Shown here in pieces: positions 10,500 through 19,183 of a stretch of DNA of 64,000 nucleotides. The stretch comes from Streptomyces sp. cg36 (GTDB lineage Bacteria > Actinomycetota > Actinomycetes > Streptomycetales > Streptomycetaceae). A program made the translations under genes and the position numbers. How positions within the stretch are numbered: position 1 is the stretch's first letter; the number at the start of each line of letters is the position of its first letter. Below the pieces are notes generated by a model, which saw only the letters and a list, made by a program, of their open reading frames with translations, did not search any database and was not told where the DNA came from. The DNA is taken from positions 5,642,001 to 5,706,000 of the forward strand of contig NZ_CP163520.1 in NCBI RefSeq assembly GCF_041080675.1, read 5' to 3'.

Positions 10500-11507
10500 A
10501 TGACTGTCCACACCGGCCAGTCGACGGCGAAGGCCGCGGGCGAGGGCGCCCGCGGCCGGGTCCGTACGACCGGCGAGCGGCCCGGCCGACTGCGGCGGGC
10601 GCTCTCGACGCACTGGTACGCCTGGACGATGGTCGCCCCCGTGGTGATCGTCCTCGGCGTGATCATCGGATGGCCGCTGGGCCGCGGCGTCTATCTGTCG
10701 CTGACCGACGCCAACGAGCGCAATGTGGGCCGCACCATCGGCGCCAACCACATCGACGCGACGTACAAGTTCGTCGGCCTCAGAAACTACACGGACGCGC
10801 TCACCGACCCGGTGTTCACCCAGCGACTGGTGTGGACGGTGGTGTGGACGGTGTGCTGCGTCTCCGTCACGTTCCTGCTCGGCCTGGCCCTCGCCACCAT
10901 CCTCAACCGCGAGTTCCGCGGGCGCGCGGCCTACCGGATGATGCTGATCCTGCCCTGGGCGGTGCCCGGCTTCGTCTCCGTCTTCGCCTGGCGCTTCCTC
11001 TTCAACCGGGACAACGGCCTGCTCAACAAGGTCCTGGACGGCGGCGGCATCTCGGCGGTGCCCTGGCTGGACGACCCGACCTGGGCCAAGGTCTCCGTCA
11101 TCGCGGTCAACGTCTGGCTCGGCGTGCCCTTCATGATGGTGGCGCTCCTCGGCGGCCTCCAGTCGATCCCGGGCGAGCTGTACGAGGCGGCGGAGATGGA
11201 CGGGGCGGGCCCCTGGCAGCGCTTCCGCCACATCACCGTGCCCGGCCTGCGCGCGGTCTCCTCGACCGTGATCCTGCTCTCCACCATCTGGACCTTCAAC
11301 ATGTTCCCGGTGATCTTCCTGCTGACGCGGGGCGGCCCGGGCGACTCCACCGAGATCCTGGTGACGCAGGCGTTCCGCCAGGCGTTCGTGGACAGCCCGC
11401 GGGACTTCGCCGGGTCGGCGACCTGGGGCGTGCTGATCCTGGCGGTACTGATGATCTTCGCGCTGGTGTACCGGCGTTCGCTGCGCAAGCAGGGAGAGGT
11501 GTGGTGA
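10500..11507 (+). CDS. malF: Maltose ABC transporter permease MalF
   Basis: Inner-membrane permease of 335 aa with a basic cytoplasmic N-tail of about 35 residues and six predicted transmembrane helices. The EAA loop that docks the ATPase is EAAEMDGAGPWQRFRHITVP near residue 235. It pairs with MalG to form the translocation channel fed by MalE. It starts 33 bp after malE and ends overlapping the malG GTG, a coupled arrangement. It lacks the long periplasmic P2 domain of enterobacterial MalF, as usual for Gram-positive CUT1 permeases. Confidence 0.94.
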   Translation: MTVHTGQSTAKAAGEGARGRVRTTGERPGRLRRALSTHWYAWTMVAPVVIVLGVIIGWPLGRGVYLSLTDANERNVGRTIGANHIDATYKFVGLRNYTDALTDPVFTQRLVWTVVWTVCCVSVTFLLGLALATILNREFRGRAAYRMMLILPWAVPGFVSVFAWRFLFNRDNGLLNKVLDGGGISAVPWLDDPTWAKVSVIAVNVWLGVPFMMVALLGGLQSIPGELYEAAEMDGAGPWQRFRHITVPGLRAVSSTVILLSTIWTFNMFPVIFLLTRGGPGDSTEILVTQAFRQAFVDSPRDFAGSATWGVLILAVLMIFALVYRRSLRKQGEVW

Positions 11508-12388
11508 CGATGGCGTCCGTACCCGAATCCGCCCCGGGCGCCGCGGCCCCCGGCGGCCGGCCCCGCGGCAAGCGCTCCCCGCTGGCCTCGCTGGGGCTGC
11601 ACGCCACCCTGATCGGGGCGTCGGTGATCGCCGTCTTCCCGGTGCTGTGGGTGCTGCTGACCTCCCTCAAGCCCGCGAAGTACGCGGTCACCACCGACTT
11701 CTTCAAGGACACCACGCTCGACAACTACCGCTATCTGGTGGACAGGACGAGCTTCTTCACGTGGTTCGGGAACTCGGCGCTGATCGCCGGGGTGACCACC
11801 GTGCTGGGCGTGCTGATCGCGGCGACGACCGGGTACGCGGTGAGCCGCTTCAAGTTCCCCGGCATGCGGCCCCTGATGTGGACCCTGCTGATCACCCAGA
11901 TGTTCCCCATGGCGATCCTGATCGTCCCGCTCTACAACCTCATGGGACAGCTGGGGCTGCTGAACCAGCCGGTCGGCCTGATCATCACGTACCTGACGAT
12001 CGCGGTCCCGTTCTGCGCCTGGATGATGAAGGGCTTCTTCGACGGGATCCCGGTGGAGATCGACGAGTCGGGGCGGGTGGACGGGCTCAACCCGTTCGGC
12101 ACGTTCTGGCGCCTGATCCTGCCGCTGGCCAAGCCGGGCCTGGCCGTGACCGCCTTCTACTCCTTCATCACGGCGTGGGGCGAGGTCGCGTACTCGTCGG
12201 CCTTCATGGTCGGCGACGAGAACATGACGCTGGCGGGCGGGCTCCAGACGTTCGTGACCCAGTACACGGCGAACTGGGGGCCGATGACGGCCGCGTCCGT
12301 GCTGATCGCCGTCCCGGCCGCGGTGTTCTTCCTCTTCGCGCAGAAGCACCTGGTCGCGGGGATGACGGCGGGGGCGACCAAGGGGTGA
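11504..12388 (+). CDS. malG: Maltose ABC transporter permease MalG
   Basis: Second CUT1 permease subunit (294 aa) with six predicted helices. The EAA loop variant is EIDESGRVDGLNPFGTFWRL near residue 190. The GTG at 11504 overlaps the malF stop by four bases (GTGA) and has AGGGAG seven bases upstream. An ATG two codons later (11510) is an alternative. It ends the compact malEFG unit; a 266-bp gap containing repeat elements separates it from agl copy 2. Confidence 0.94.
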   Translation: MTMASVPESAPGAAAPGGRPRGKRSPLASLGLHATLIGASVIAVFPVLWVLLTSLKPAKYAVTTDFFKDTTLDNYRYLVDRTSFFTWFGNSALIAGVTTVLGVLIAATTGYAVSRFKFPGMRPLMWTLLITQMFPMAILIVPLYNLMGQLGLLNQPVGLIITYLTIAVPFCAWMMKGFFDGIPVEIDESGRVDGLNPFGTFWRLILPLAKPGLAVTAFYSFITAWGEVAYSSAFMVGDENMTLAGGLQTFVTQYTANWGPMTAASVLIAVPAAVFFLFAQKHLVAGMTAGATKG

Positions 12389-12654
12389 CGTGTCCACCGC
12401 CCGGCCCTTGTCCGCGGCTGAGTGGTGGCTGGTCGCGCGGTTCCCCGTGCCCCTGAACCGCCTTCGTCCGCAGGCCGTGGCCGGTCGCTCGCGCGGTTCC
12501 CCGCGCCCGAGGGCCTGTGGCTGAGCCGAGCTCTCCGGCCACGACCTCCTGCCAAGGGCCGCGGGGAACTGCGCGACCAGCCACGACGCGCCCGCGGACG
12601 GCTTCGAACCCTGCCCGGCCGCGGGCCAATCCATCACACCGACCCAGGGAAGAC
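12389..12654. repeat. REP-like inverted repeats between malG and agl copy 2
   Basis: Gene-free gap inside the presumed mal transcript. It holds three copies of the window-wide repeat. Two are in one orientation (12426-12455, and about 12490-12510, containing GCGCGGTTCCCCG). One is in the other orientation (12552-12583, containing GCGGGGAACTGCGCGACCAG). The first and third copies are nearly perfect inverted complements over about 30 bp and could fold into a long stem. Such a structure would reduce read-through or protect the malEFG message, making agl2-malR2 expression lower than malEFG (inference). Confidence 0.65.
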
Positions 12655-14292
12655 ATGACCCCGCACCTCACCGCCCCCGCCACCACCCGCACCGGCTGGT
12701 GGCAGGACGCCGTGATCTACCAGGTCTATCCGCGCAGCTTCGCCGACGCAGACGGCGACGGGATGGGGGACCTCGAAGGCGTACGGACCCGGCTCCCGCA
12801 CCTGCGGGACCTCGGCGTCGACGCCGTCTGGCTCTCGCCGTTCTACGCCTCCCCGCAGGCCGACGCGGGCTACGACGTGGCCGACTACCGCGCCGTCGAC
12901 CCGATGTTCGGCACCCTGCACGACGCCGACGCGCTGATCCGCGACGCGCACGGCCTCGGGCTGCGCATCATCGTCGACCTGGTGCCCAACCACTCCTCCG
13001 ACCAGCACGAGTGGTTCAAGCGCGCCCTGCGCGAGGGACCGGGCTCGGCGCTGCGGGCCCGGTACCACTTCCGGGCGGGGCGCGGCGCCGACGGCGAACT
13101 GCCGCCCAACGACTGGGAGTCCATCTTCGGCGGGCCGGCGTGGACCCGCACCGAGGACGGCGAGTGGTACCTGCACCTGTTCGCGCCCGAGCAGCCCGAC
13201 TTCAACTGGGAGCACCCGGCCGTCGCCGACGAGTTCCGCTCGATCCTGCGGTTCTGGCTGGACATGGGCGTGGACGGGTTCCGCGTGGACGTGGCGCACG
13301 GCCTGGTGAAGGCCGCCGGGCTGCCGGACATCGGCGGCGCGGACCAGCTCAAGCTGCTGGGCAACGACGTCATGCCGTTCTTCGACCAGGACGGCGTCCA
13401 CGAGATCTACCGCTCCTGGCGCCGCATCCTGGACGAGTACCCGGGCGAGCGCATCGCCGTCGCCGAGGCGTGGACGCCGACGGTGGAGCGCACGGCCCAC
13501 TACGTACGCCCCGACGAGCTGCACCAGGCGTTCAACTTCCAGTACCTGGGCGCCCCTTGGGACGCCGGGGCGCTGCGCGAGGTCATCGACGTCTCGCTGG
13601 CGGCGATGCGCCCGGTCGGCGCCCCGGCGACCTGGGTGCTCTCCAACCACGACGTGACCCGGCACACCACCCGCTTCGCCAACCCGCCCGGCCTGGGCAC
13701 CCAGCTGCGCACCCCGGGCGACCGGGAGCTGGGGCTGCGCCGGGCCCGGGCGGCGACGCTGCTGATGCTGGCGCTGCCGGGGTCGGCGTATGTGTACCAG
13801 GGTGAGGAGCTGGGTCTGCCGGACGTCACCGATCTGCCGGACGAGGTGCGCCAGGACCCGTCGTTCTTCCGCGCGGAGGGCCAGGACGGCTTCCGGGACG
13901 GCTGCCGGGTGCCCATCCCGTGGACGGTGGACGGTTCCTCGTACGGGTTCGGCGACGGGGGCAGCTGGCTGCCGCAGCCCGAGGGGTGGGGCGCGCTGTC
14001 GGTGCAGGCGCAGACCGGCGACCCGCGCTCGACGCTGGAGCTCTACCGCGCGGCCCTCGCGGCCCGCCGCGCCCACCCGGGCCTCGGCGCGGGCGACGCG
14101 GTCGAGTGGCTGGCGGCGCCCGAGGGCGTGCTGGCCTTCGCCCGGCCGGGGTTCGTCTGCACGGTGAACCTGACCGGGGGGCCGGTGGCCCTGCCCGCGC
14201 CGGGCGAGGTGCTGCTGGCCAGCGGTGAAGTGGGGCCCGGCGGGCCGGAGTTCGAGCTTCCGGCGGACACCGCCGTGTGGTGGACGGTGTGA
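12655..14292 (+). CDS. aglA: GH13 alpha-glucosidase (copy 2)
   Basis: Cytoplasmic alpha-glucosidase of 545 aa, paralogue of the enzyme at 7248-8879. The GH13 regions are intact: DLVPNHSSDQHEWF, DGFRVDVAHG, AVAEAW and LSNHDVTRH. Relative to copy 1 it has an insertion near residue 350 (NPPGLGTQLRTPGDRELG) and a different C-terminal tail (PAPGEVLLASGEVGPGGPEF). AGGGA precedes the ATG by four bases. An upstream in-frame extension to 12517 runs through the repeat elements and was rejected. The next gene, malR copy 2, overlaps its 3' end. It probably completes the malEFG-agl-malR operon and hydrolyses the imported sugar. Confidence 0.94.
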   Translation: MTPHLTAPATTRTGWWQDAVIYQVYPRSFADADGDGMGDLEGVRTRLPHLRDLGVDAVWLSPFYASPQADAGYDVADYRAVDPMFGTLHDADALIRDAHGLGLRIIVDLVPNHSSDQHEWFKRALREGPGSALRARYHFRAGRGADGELPPNDWESIFGGPAWTRTEDGEWYLHLFAPEQPDFNWEHPAVADEFRSILRFWLDMGVDGFRVDVAHGLVKAAGLPDIGGADQLKLLGNDVMPFFDQDGVHEIYRSWRRILDEYPGERIAVAEAWTPTVERTAHYVRPDELHQAFNFQYLGAPWDAGALREVIDVSLAAMRPVGAPATWVLSNHDVTRHTTRFANPPGLGTQLRTPGDRELGLRRARAATLLMLALPGSAYVYQGEELGLPDVTDLPDEVRQDPSFFRAEGQDGFRDGCRVPIPWTVDGSSYGFGDGGSWLPQPEGWGALSVQAQTGDPRSTLELYRAALAARRAHPGLGAGDAVEWLAAPEGVLAFARPGFVCTVNLTGGPVALPAPGEVLLASGEVGPGGPEFELPADTAVWWTV

Positions 14293-15314
14293 CCGAGGCC
14301 GGTCCCCGCCTCGCCGACATCGCCTCCCAGGCGGCCGTCAGCGAGGCCACCGTCAGCCGGGTGCTCAACGGGCGCCCGGGCGTCGCGGACCCCACTCGCC
14401 AGCGGGTGCTCGCGGCGCTCGACGTACTGGGCTGGGAGCGGCCGGCCCGGCTGCGGCAGCGCAGCGCCGGGCTGATCGGGCTGGTCACGCCGGAGCTGAC
14501 GAACCCGATCTTCCCGGCGTTCGCCCAGGCGGTGGAGCAGGTGCTGGCCGGGCACGGCTACACCCCGGTGCTCTGCACCCAGCTGCCCGGCGGGGCGACC
14601 GAGGACGAGCTGGTGGAGCAGCTGGAGGAGCGCGGGGTCAACGGCATCGTGTTCCTGTCGGGGCTGCACGCCGACACCGCCGCGGACCCCGCCCGCTATC
14701 TCGCGCTCGCCGAGCGCGGGGTGCCGTTCGTGCTGGTCAACGGCTACAACGAGCGGATCCGCGCCCCGTTCGTCTCACCCGACGACCGGGCGGCGATGGC
14801 GATGGCGGTGGGCCATCTCGCGGACCTCGGCCACACCCGGATCGGGCTGGCGGTCGGCCCGCCGCGCTATGTCCCCTCGCGCCGCAAGGCCGAGGGGTTC
14901 ACGGCGGCGCTGGGCGAGCGGCTCGGACTGGGGCCCGAGGAGGCCGCCGCGCACATCGGGCACACCCTCTTCAGCGTGGAGGGCGGCCAGGTGGCGGCGG
15001 GCGCGCTGCTCGACCGGGGCTGCACGGCGGTGGTGTGCGCCAGCGACATGATGGCGCTGGGGGCGGTCCGCGCGGCCCGCGAGCGGGGTCTGGGCGTCCC
15101 GGGCGAGGTGTCGGTGGTGGGCTTCGACGACTCGCGGCTGATCGCGTTCACCGATCCGCCGCTCACCACGGTCCGCCAGCCGGTGCGGGCGATGGCGACG
15201 GCGGCGGTGGCGGCGCTCCTGGAGGAGATCCGGGGGCACCCGGTGCAGCACACGGAGTTCGTCTTCCGGCCCGAGCTCGTGGTGCGCGGCTCCACCGCTC
15301 GCGTACGGGACTGA
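14289..15314 (+). CDS. malR: LacI-family maltose regulator (MalR copy 2)
   Basis: LacI-type repressor of 341 aa. DNA-binding motif LADIASQAAVSEATVSRVL near residue 10; sensor-domain strings CASDMMALGAVRAARERG and VVGFDDSRLIAFTDPPLTT. It is a clear paralogue of the regulator at 6200-7246; the recognition helix (SEATVSRVLNG) is identical, so both probably read the same operator. The GTG at 14289 overlaps the agl stop as GTGA. GTG codons at 14277 and 14280 are alternatives. Sensor-domain differences (for example NGYNERIRAPF against DGFSPKVQAPF) may mean different inducers. Having both regulators at one locus is unusual. Confidence 0.93.
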   Translation: MTEAGPRLADIASQAAVSEATVSRVLNGRPGVADPTRQRVLAALDVLGWERPARLRQRSAGLIGLVTPELTNPIFPAFAQAVEQVLAGHGYTPVLCTQLPGGATEDELVEQLEERGVNGIVFLSGLHADTAADPARYLALAERGVPFVLVNGYNERIRAPFVSPDDRAAMAMAVGHLADLGHTRIGLAVGPPRYVPSRRKAEGFTAALGERLGLGPEEAAAHIGHTLFSVEGGQVAAGALLDRGCTAVVCASDMMALGAVRAARERGLGVPGEVSVVGFDDSRLIAFTDPPLTTVRQPVRAMATAAVAALLEEIRGHPVQHTEFVFRPELVVRGSTARVRD

Positions 15315-15331
15315 ACGGATCCGCTGTTTCG

Positions 15332-15360
15332 ATGGCTCCCATATGAATGGAAAGAGCCAT
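15332..15360. promoter_or_regulatory. Inverted repeat after malR copy 2
   Basis: Stem of ATGGCTC (15332-15338) and GAGCCAT (15354-15360), with a nested CCAT/ATGG pair in the loop, between malR copy 2 and the STAND regulator. It is AT-richer than its surroundings and lacks a T-run. It could be a weak terminator or an operator for the following gene. Confidence 0.35.
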
Positions 15361-15410
15361 TCAGCGATCGCTCCCGGACTCTTTGCGACCGTTTCTGGTT
15401 GAACGACGGG

Positions 15411-17495
15411 ATGGTGTCCGGACCGGGTCATTCCCTGGTCCAGACTGTGCGCGTGTTGGGGAATCTGCCAGCGGAGAGCACCAGCTTTGTCGGCCGGACG
15501 GTTGAACTGGCCACCATAGACGGGCTGTTGCGCGGCCACCGGCTCGTCACGATCACCGGGCCGGGCGGCGTCGGCAAGTCCCGCCTCGCCCTGCGGGCCG
15601 TCCGGGAGCGCGCCGCCCTCAGCCCCGACGGGGTGTGGTGGGTCGAGCTCTCCCCGCTGTACGACCCGGAGCTGCTCGCCGCCACCGTCGCCGACCACCT
15701 GGGGGTCACCGACCAGAGCACCCGCACCGCCGCCGAGGCGCTGTGCACCTGGGTCGCCGACAAACGGCTGCTGCTCGTCCTGGACACCTGCGAGCACATG
15801 GTCTCCGCCTGCGGACACCTGATCGGCGAGCTGCTGCAGACCTCGCCCGGGCTCACCGTCCTCGCCACCAGCAGGCAATCCCTGGGCAGACCGGAGGAAC
15901 ATGTCTTCTCGCTGGGCCCGCTGCCCCCCGAGGGCGCCGCGCTCACCCTCTTCAAACAGCGCGCCGCCGACGCCGTGCCGCACCTCTCGCCCAGATCCTT
16001 CGACACCCCGGCCCGCGCCGAGGCCGCCGCCGCCGTCTGCCGCCGCCTCGACGGCATCCCGCTGGCCATCGAACTCGCGGGCGCCCGGATGCGGTTGTGG
16101 ACGGTGGAGCAGCTCGCCGAACGGCTGGACTCGCGGTTCGAGGTGCTCGCCGACACCCGCTCCACCCGGCTGCCCCGCCACCAGACCATGCGCACCACCA
16201 TCGGCTGGAGCCACGAGCTGTGCGCCCCCATCGAACGGCTGCTGTGGGCCCGGCTCTCCGTGTTCACCGGCACCTTCGACCTGGCGTCCGCCCGCGAGGT
16301 GGCCACCGGGGGGCCGCTGCGCGCCGACGGCGTCGCCACCGCCCTCGCGGGCCTCGCCGCCAAGTCCGTCGTCCGGGCCACCGAGCACCGGGGCCGCTCC
16401 GGCTACCGGATGCTGGACACCATCCGCGAGTACGGCCGCCAGTGGCTCGCCGAACTCGGCGAGGAGGCGGCCGTGGCCGACCGGCACGCCGACCACTGCC
16501 GCCGGCTGGTCCACGAGGCCGAGGCCCAGTGGCTGGGCCCCGACCAGGTCGGATGGTACGAACGGCTCTCGGCGGAACACGCGGACCTGCGCACCGCGCT
16601 CGACCACCTGCTCGCCACCGACCTCGACGCCGCCCTCGACCTGGCCTCCTCGCTCTGGTTCTTCTGGTTCTGCTGCGGGCACCTGCGCGAGGGCCGGGGC
16701 TTTCTGGAACGCGCCCTGGACCTCGACCCCGAGCCCGGCCCGCGCCGCCACCGCGCCGAGTGGGCCCTCGGCATGACCGCCTTCCTCCAGGGCGACATGG
16801 AGACCGCGCTGCGGCTGGCCCGCCGGTGCGCCACCACCGCGAGCGACCCCGAGTCCCGGCTGCGGGCGGCCTATCTGCTGGGCGGCGCCATCCTGATGCC
16901 GGGCGACGCCGAGGGCGCCCTCGACGTGTGCACCCCGGCCCTGGACTCGGCCGAGGCCGAGTTCTCGCCCGGCCTCGTACTGTGCGCGCTGGCCCGCATC
17001 TACGCCCTCAACAACCTCGGCCGCTACCCCGAGGCCGCCGCCGAGGCCACCTGGCTGCGCGATCTGTGCGCCGCCCACGGCGAACGCTGGATGCGGGCCT
17101 ACGCCGACTACATGCTCGCCGTCACCGCGCTGGCCCTCGGCCGCGCCACCGAGGCCGTCGAGCACACCCGCGCCATGCTCGCGGGCAAGCGGCTGCTGCA
17201 CGACAGCTTCGGCATCGCGATCGGCCTCGACCTGCTGGCGTGCGCGCTGGCCGCCCGGGGCGAGGGCGAGCAGGGCGCGCTGGTGCTGGGCATCGGCCAG
17301 GAGTACTGGCGCACCGTCGGCAAGGCCCAGATGGGCGCGCCCCGGCTGACCGCCGTGCGCGAGGAGTGCGAGCGGCGGGCCCGGGCGGCGGTGGGCGACT
17401 CCGCGTACGACAGCGCGTACCGCCGGGGGATCCGGGCCGGGGTCGACCACGGGCTCAACTATGCCCTCAAGGGTGATTTCGCACAGGGAAGTTGA
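15411..17495 (+). CDS. STAND-type ATPase regulator without a visible DNA-binding domain
   Basis: Protein of 694 aa of the AfsR/LuxR-associated STAND ATPase class. The NB-ARC-like module has ITGPGGVGKSRLALRAV (Walker A, about residue 50), LLLVLDTCEHM (Walker B) and TVLATSRQSLG (sensor-1 region). A winged-helix stretch (GWSHELCAPIERLLWARLSVF) and a helical TPR-like C-terminal half follow. Homologues in streptomycetes usually end in a LuxR helix-turn-helix or begin with a SARP/BTAD domain; neither is present here. The start is uncertain: TTG 15399, ATG 15411 or GTG 15447. Probably an ATP-dependent signalling scaffold rather than a direct DNA binder (inference). The neighbouring phosphatase gene starts 101 bp downstream. 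Confidence 0.85.
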   Translation: MVSGPGHSLVQTVRVLGNLPAESTSFVGRTVELATIDGLLRGHRLVTITGPGGVGKSRLALRAVRERAALSPDGVWWVELSPLYDPELLAATVADHLGVTDQSTRTAAEALCTWVADKRLLLVLDTCEHMVSACGHLIGELLQTSPGLTVLATSRQSLGRPEEHVFSLGPLPPEGAALTLFKQRAADAVPHLSPRSFDTPARAEAAAAVCRRLDGIPLAIELAGARMRLWTVEQLAERLDSRFEVLADTRSTRLPRHQTMRTTIGWSHELCAPIERLLWARLSVFTGTFDLASAREVATGGPLRADGVATALAGLAAKSVVRATEHRGRSGYRMLDTIREYGRQWLAELGEEAAVADRHADHCRRLVHEAEAQWLGPDQVGWYERLSAEHADLRTALDHLLATDLDAALDLASSLWFFWFCCGHLREGRGFLERALDLDPEPGPRRHRAEWALGMTAFLQGDMETALRLARRCATTASDPESRLRAAYLLGGAILMPGDAEGALDVCTPALDSAEAEFSPGLVLCALARIYALNNLGRYPEAAAEATWLRDLCAAHGERWMRAYADYMLAVTALALGRATEAVEHTRAMLAGKRLLHDSFGIAIGLDLLACALAARGEGEQGALVLGIGQEYWRTVGKAQMGAPRLTAVREECERRARAAVGDSAYDSAYRRGIRAGVDHGLNYALKGDFAQGS

Positions 17496-17596
17496 CGTTC
17501 CGCCCCGGTGGGCGGGGCAGGCGATACGGTGTGGTGCATACCCGTCACCCAGGCCGCACGACACCCACGGGCCGTCGGCCCCACGGGGGATGCGCA

Positions 17597-19183
17597 GTGA
17601 ACCCGATACACGACACCACCGTGCTGGTCGTCGACGACATCGACGCCAACCGCTACGCCATGGGCGCGGTCCTGCGCCGGGCCGGGCACACGGTGGTACC
17701 GCTCGCGACGGCCTCGGCGGCCCTGGTCGAACTCGACACCCGGGTCAGGAACGGCGCCCTGCCCGACGCGGCCCTCCTCGACGTCGGCCTGCCCGACATG
17801 GACGGCTTCGAGCTGTGCCGCCGGATCAAGGCGCACCCCGAGATCGCCACCATGCCCGTGGTGCACTTCTCGGCCGCCACCACCCTGCGCGACCGCACCC
17901 GGGGCCTGGACGCGGGCGCCGACGCCTATCTCGCCGTCCCCGTGGAGCCCGAGGAGATCCAGGCCGTGGTCCGCGCGGCCCTGCGCGGCGCCCGCTTCCG
18001 CCACGACGCCGACGCCCGCGCGGGCCGCCTCGCCCGGCTCGCCACCGCCACCGCCGAGCTGTACGCGGCGGGCTGCCCGCAGGAGCTCGCCGACACGGCG
18101 TCGGCCGCCGCCTCCGCGCTGGTCCGCTGCCGGTGCGCCGCCTTCGTCTCCGGCACCGACGGCACGCTGTACGCGGGCGGTCCGCCGCGCGGCGGACCGG
18201 AAGCCACCGCCGGCGCCGTCGCCCTGCTGCTCCAGCGGGCCATGGCGGGCTGCACCGGGGTGCGGTCACGGATCGCGCCCGCCCCGCTGTGGCCCTCCGG
18301 GGTGCTGCCGACCGGCGAGGACCACGGCGACGCCCGGCTGATACTGGCCAGGGCCCGCGCCGACCAGCCGCCCGTCTGTCTGGCCGCCCCGGCCCACGCG
18401 ACCACGGGCCGGGACACCCGGGCGCTGCTCGGCCATCTCGCCGAGGCCACCGCACGGGCCGCCGAGTCGCTGCGCGCCGCCGCCGAGGAGCGGCACGTCG
18501 CGCTCACCCTCCAGCGCAGCTTCCTGCCCCAGCACCAGCCCACGCTGCCCGGCGCGGACGTCGCCGTGCGCTATGTGCCCGCCTCCACCCGCGCCGAGAT
18601 CGGCGGCGACTTCTACACCGCGCTGCCCACCCCCGACGGCCTGCTGGTCGGCGTCGGGGACGTGGTCGGCCACTCGCTGGACGCGGCCACCGTCATGGTG
18701 GAACTGCGCCACGCGTTACGGGCGTACGCGACCGACGAGCGCGACCCGGCCGTCCTGGTCCGCCGCCTCGACCGGATGCTCCAGCTCTACCACCCCGAGG
18801 CCACCGCCACCGTCTGCCTGGCGCTGATCGACCCGCTGACGGGCCGCGCCCGGATCGCCAACGCGGGCCACATCCCGCCCCTGGTGATCCGCCACGGCGC
18901 CACCGCCTATCTGGACGTGCAGGGCCCGCTGCTCGGCCTCGGCCTGGCCCGCCCCCCGGCCGACCTCCACCAACTCGGCCCCGACGACGTGCTGCTGCTG
19001 GTCACGGACGGCCTGATCGAGACGCGCGGCACCGACCTCGCGGTCTCCATGGAGCGCCTGCGCCGCATCGCGGCCCTCGCCACCGGCGGCACCGGCGCCC
19101 TGTGCGACACCCTGCTGGACGCGTTCGGCAGCCGCGAGGACGACGTGGCGCTGCTGGCCCTGCGGCTCACCGGCCTTGGCTGA
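17597..19183 (+). CDS. Receiver-PP2C (RsbU-like) serine phosphatase containing a TTA codon
   Basis: Fusion of an N-terminal response-regulator receiver (about residues 8-125) to a middle GAF-like region and a C-terminal SpoIIE/PP2C phosphatase (about 300-525), 528 aa. Such proteins dephosphorylate anti-sigma-factor antagonists in sigma-B-type partner switching. Receiver: acidic pair in VLVVDDIDANR (D13, D14) and phospho-acceptor D62 in LLDVGLPDMDGF. The near-invariant Lys before Pro is replaced (DAYLAVPVEP, V114), so phosphorylation signalling may be altered. Phosphatase metal motifs: EIGGDFYT, GDVVGHSLDAA, NAGHIPP, TDGLIE. In-frame TTA at 18716-18718 (codon 374) implies bldA-dependent translation. 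The GTG start has GGGGGA six bases upstream. Its 3' end overlaps the convergent acetyltransferase by 17 bp. Confidence 0.9.
   Translation: MNPIHDTTVLVVDDIDANRYAMGAVLRRAGHTVVPLATASAALVELDTRVRNGALPDAALLDVGLPDMDGFELCRRIKAHPEIATMPVVHFSAATTLRDRTRGLDAGADAYLAVPVEPEEIQAVVRAALRGARFRHDADARAGRLARLATATAELYAAGCPQELADTASAAASALVRCRCAAFVSGTDGTLYAGGPPRGGPEATAGAVALLLQRAMAGCTGVRSRIAPAPLWPSGVLPTGEDHGDARLILARARADQPPVCLAAPAHATTGRDTRALLGHLAEATARAAESLRAAAEERHVALTLQRSFLPQHQPTLPGADVAVRYVPASTRAEIGGDFYTALPTPDGLLVGVGDVVGHSLDAATVMVELRHALRAYATDERDPAVLVRRLDRMLQLYHPEATATVCLALIDPLTGRARIANAGHIPPLVIRHGATAYLDVQGPLLGLGLARPPADLHQLGPDDVLLLVTDGLIETRGTDLAVSMERLRRIAALATGGTGALCDTLLDAFGSREDDVALLALRLTGLG

Noticed and set aside
12517..12654. 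46-residue N-terminal extension of alpha-glucosidase copy 2
   Set aside because: Runs through the REP-like repeats, has no ribosome site, and GH13 homology begins right after ATG 12655.
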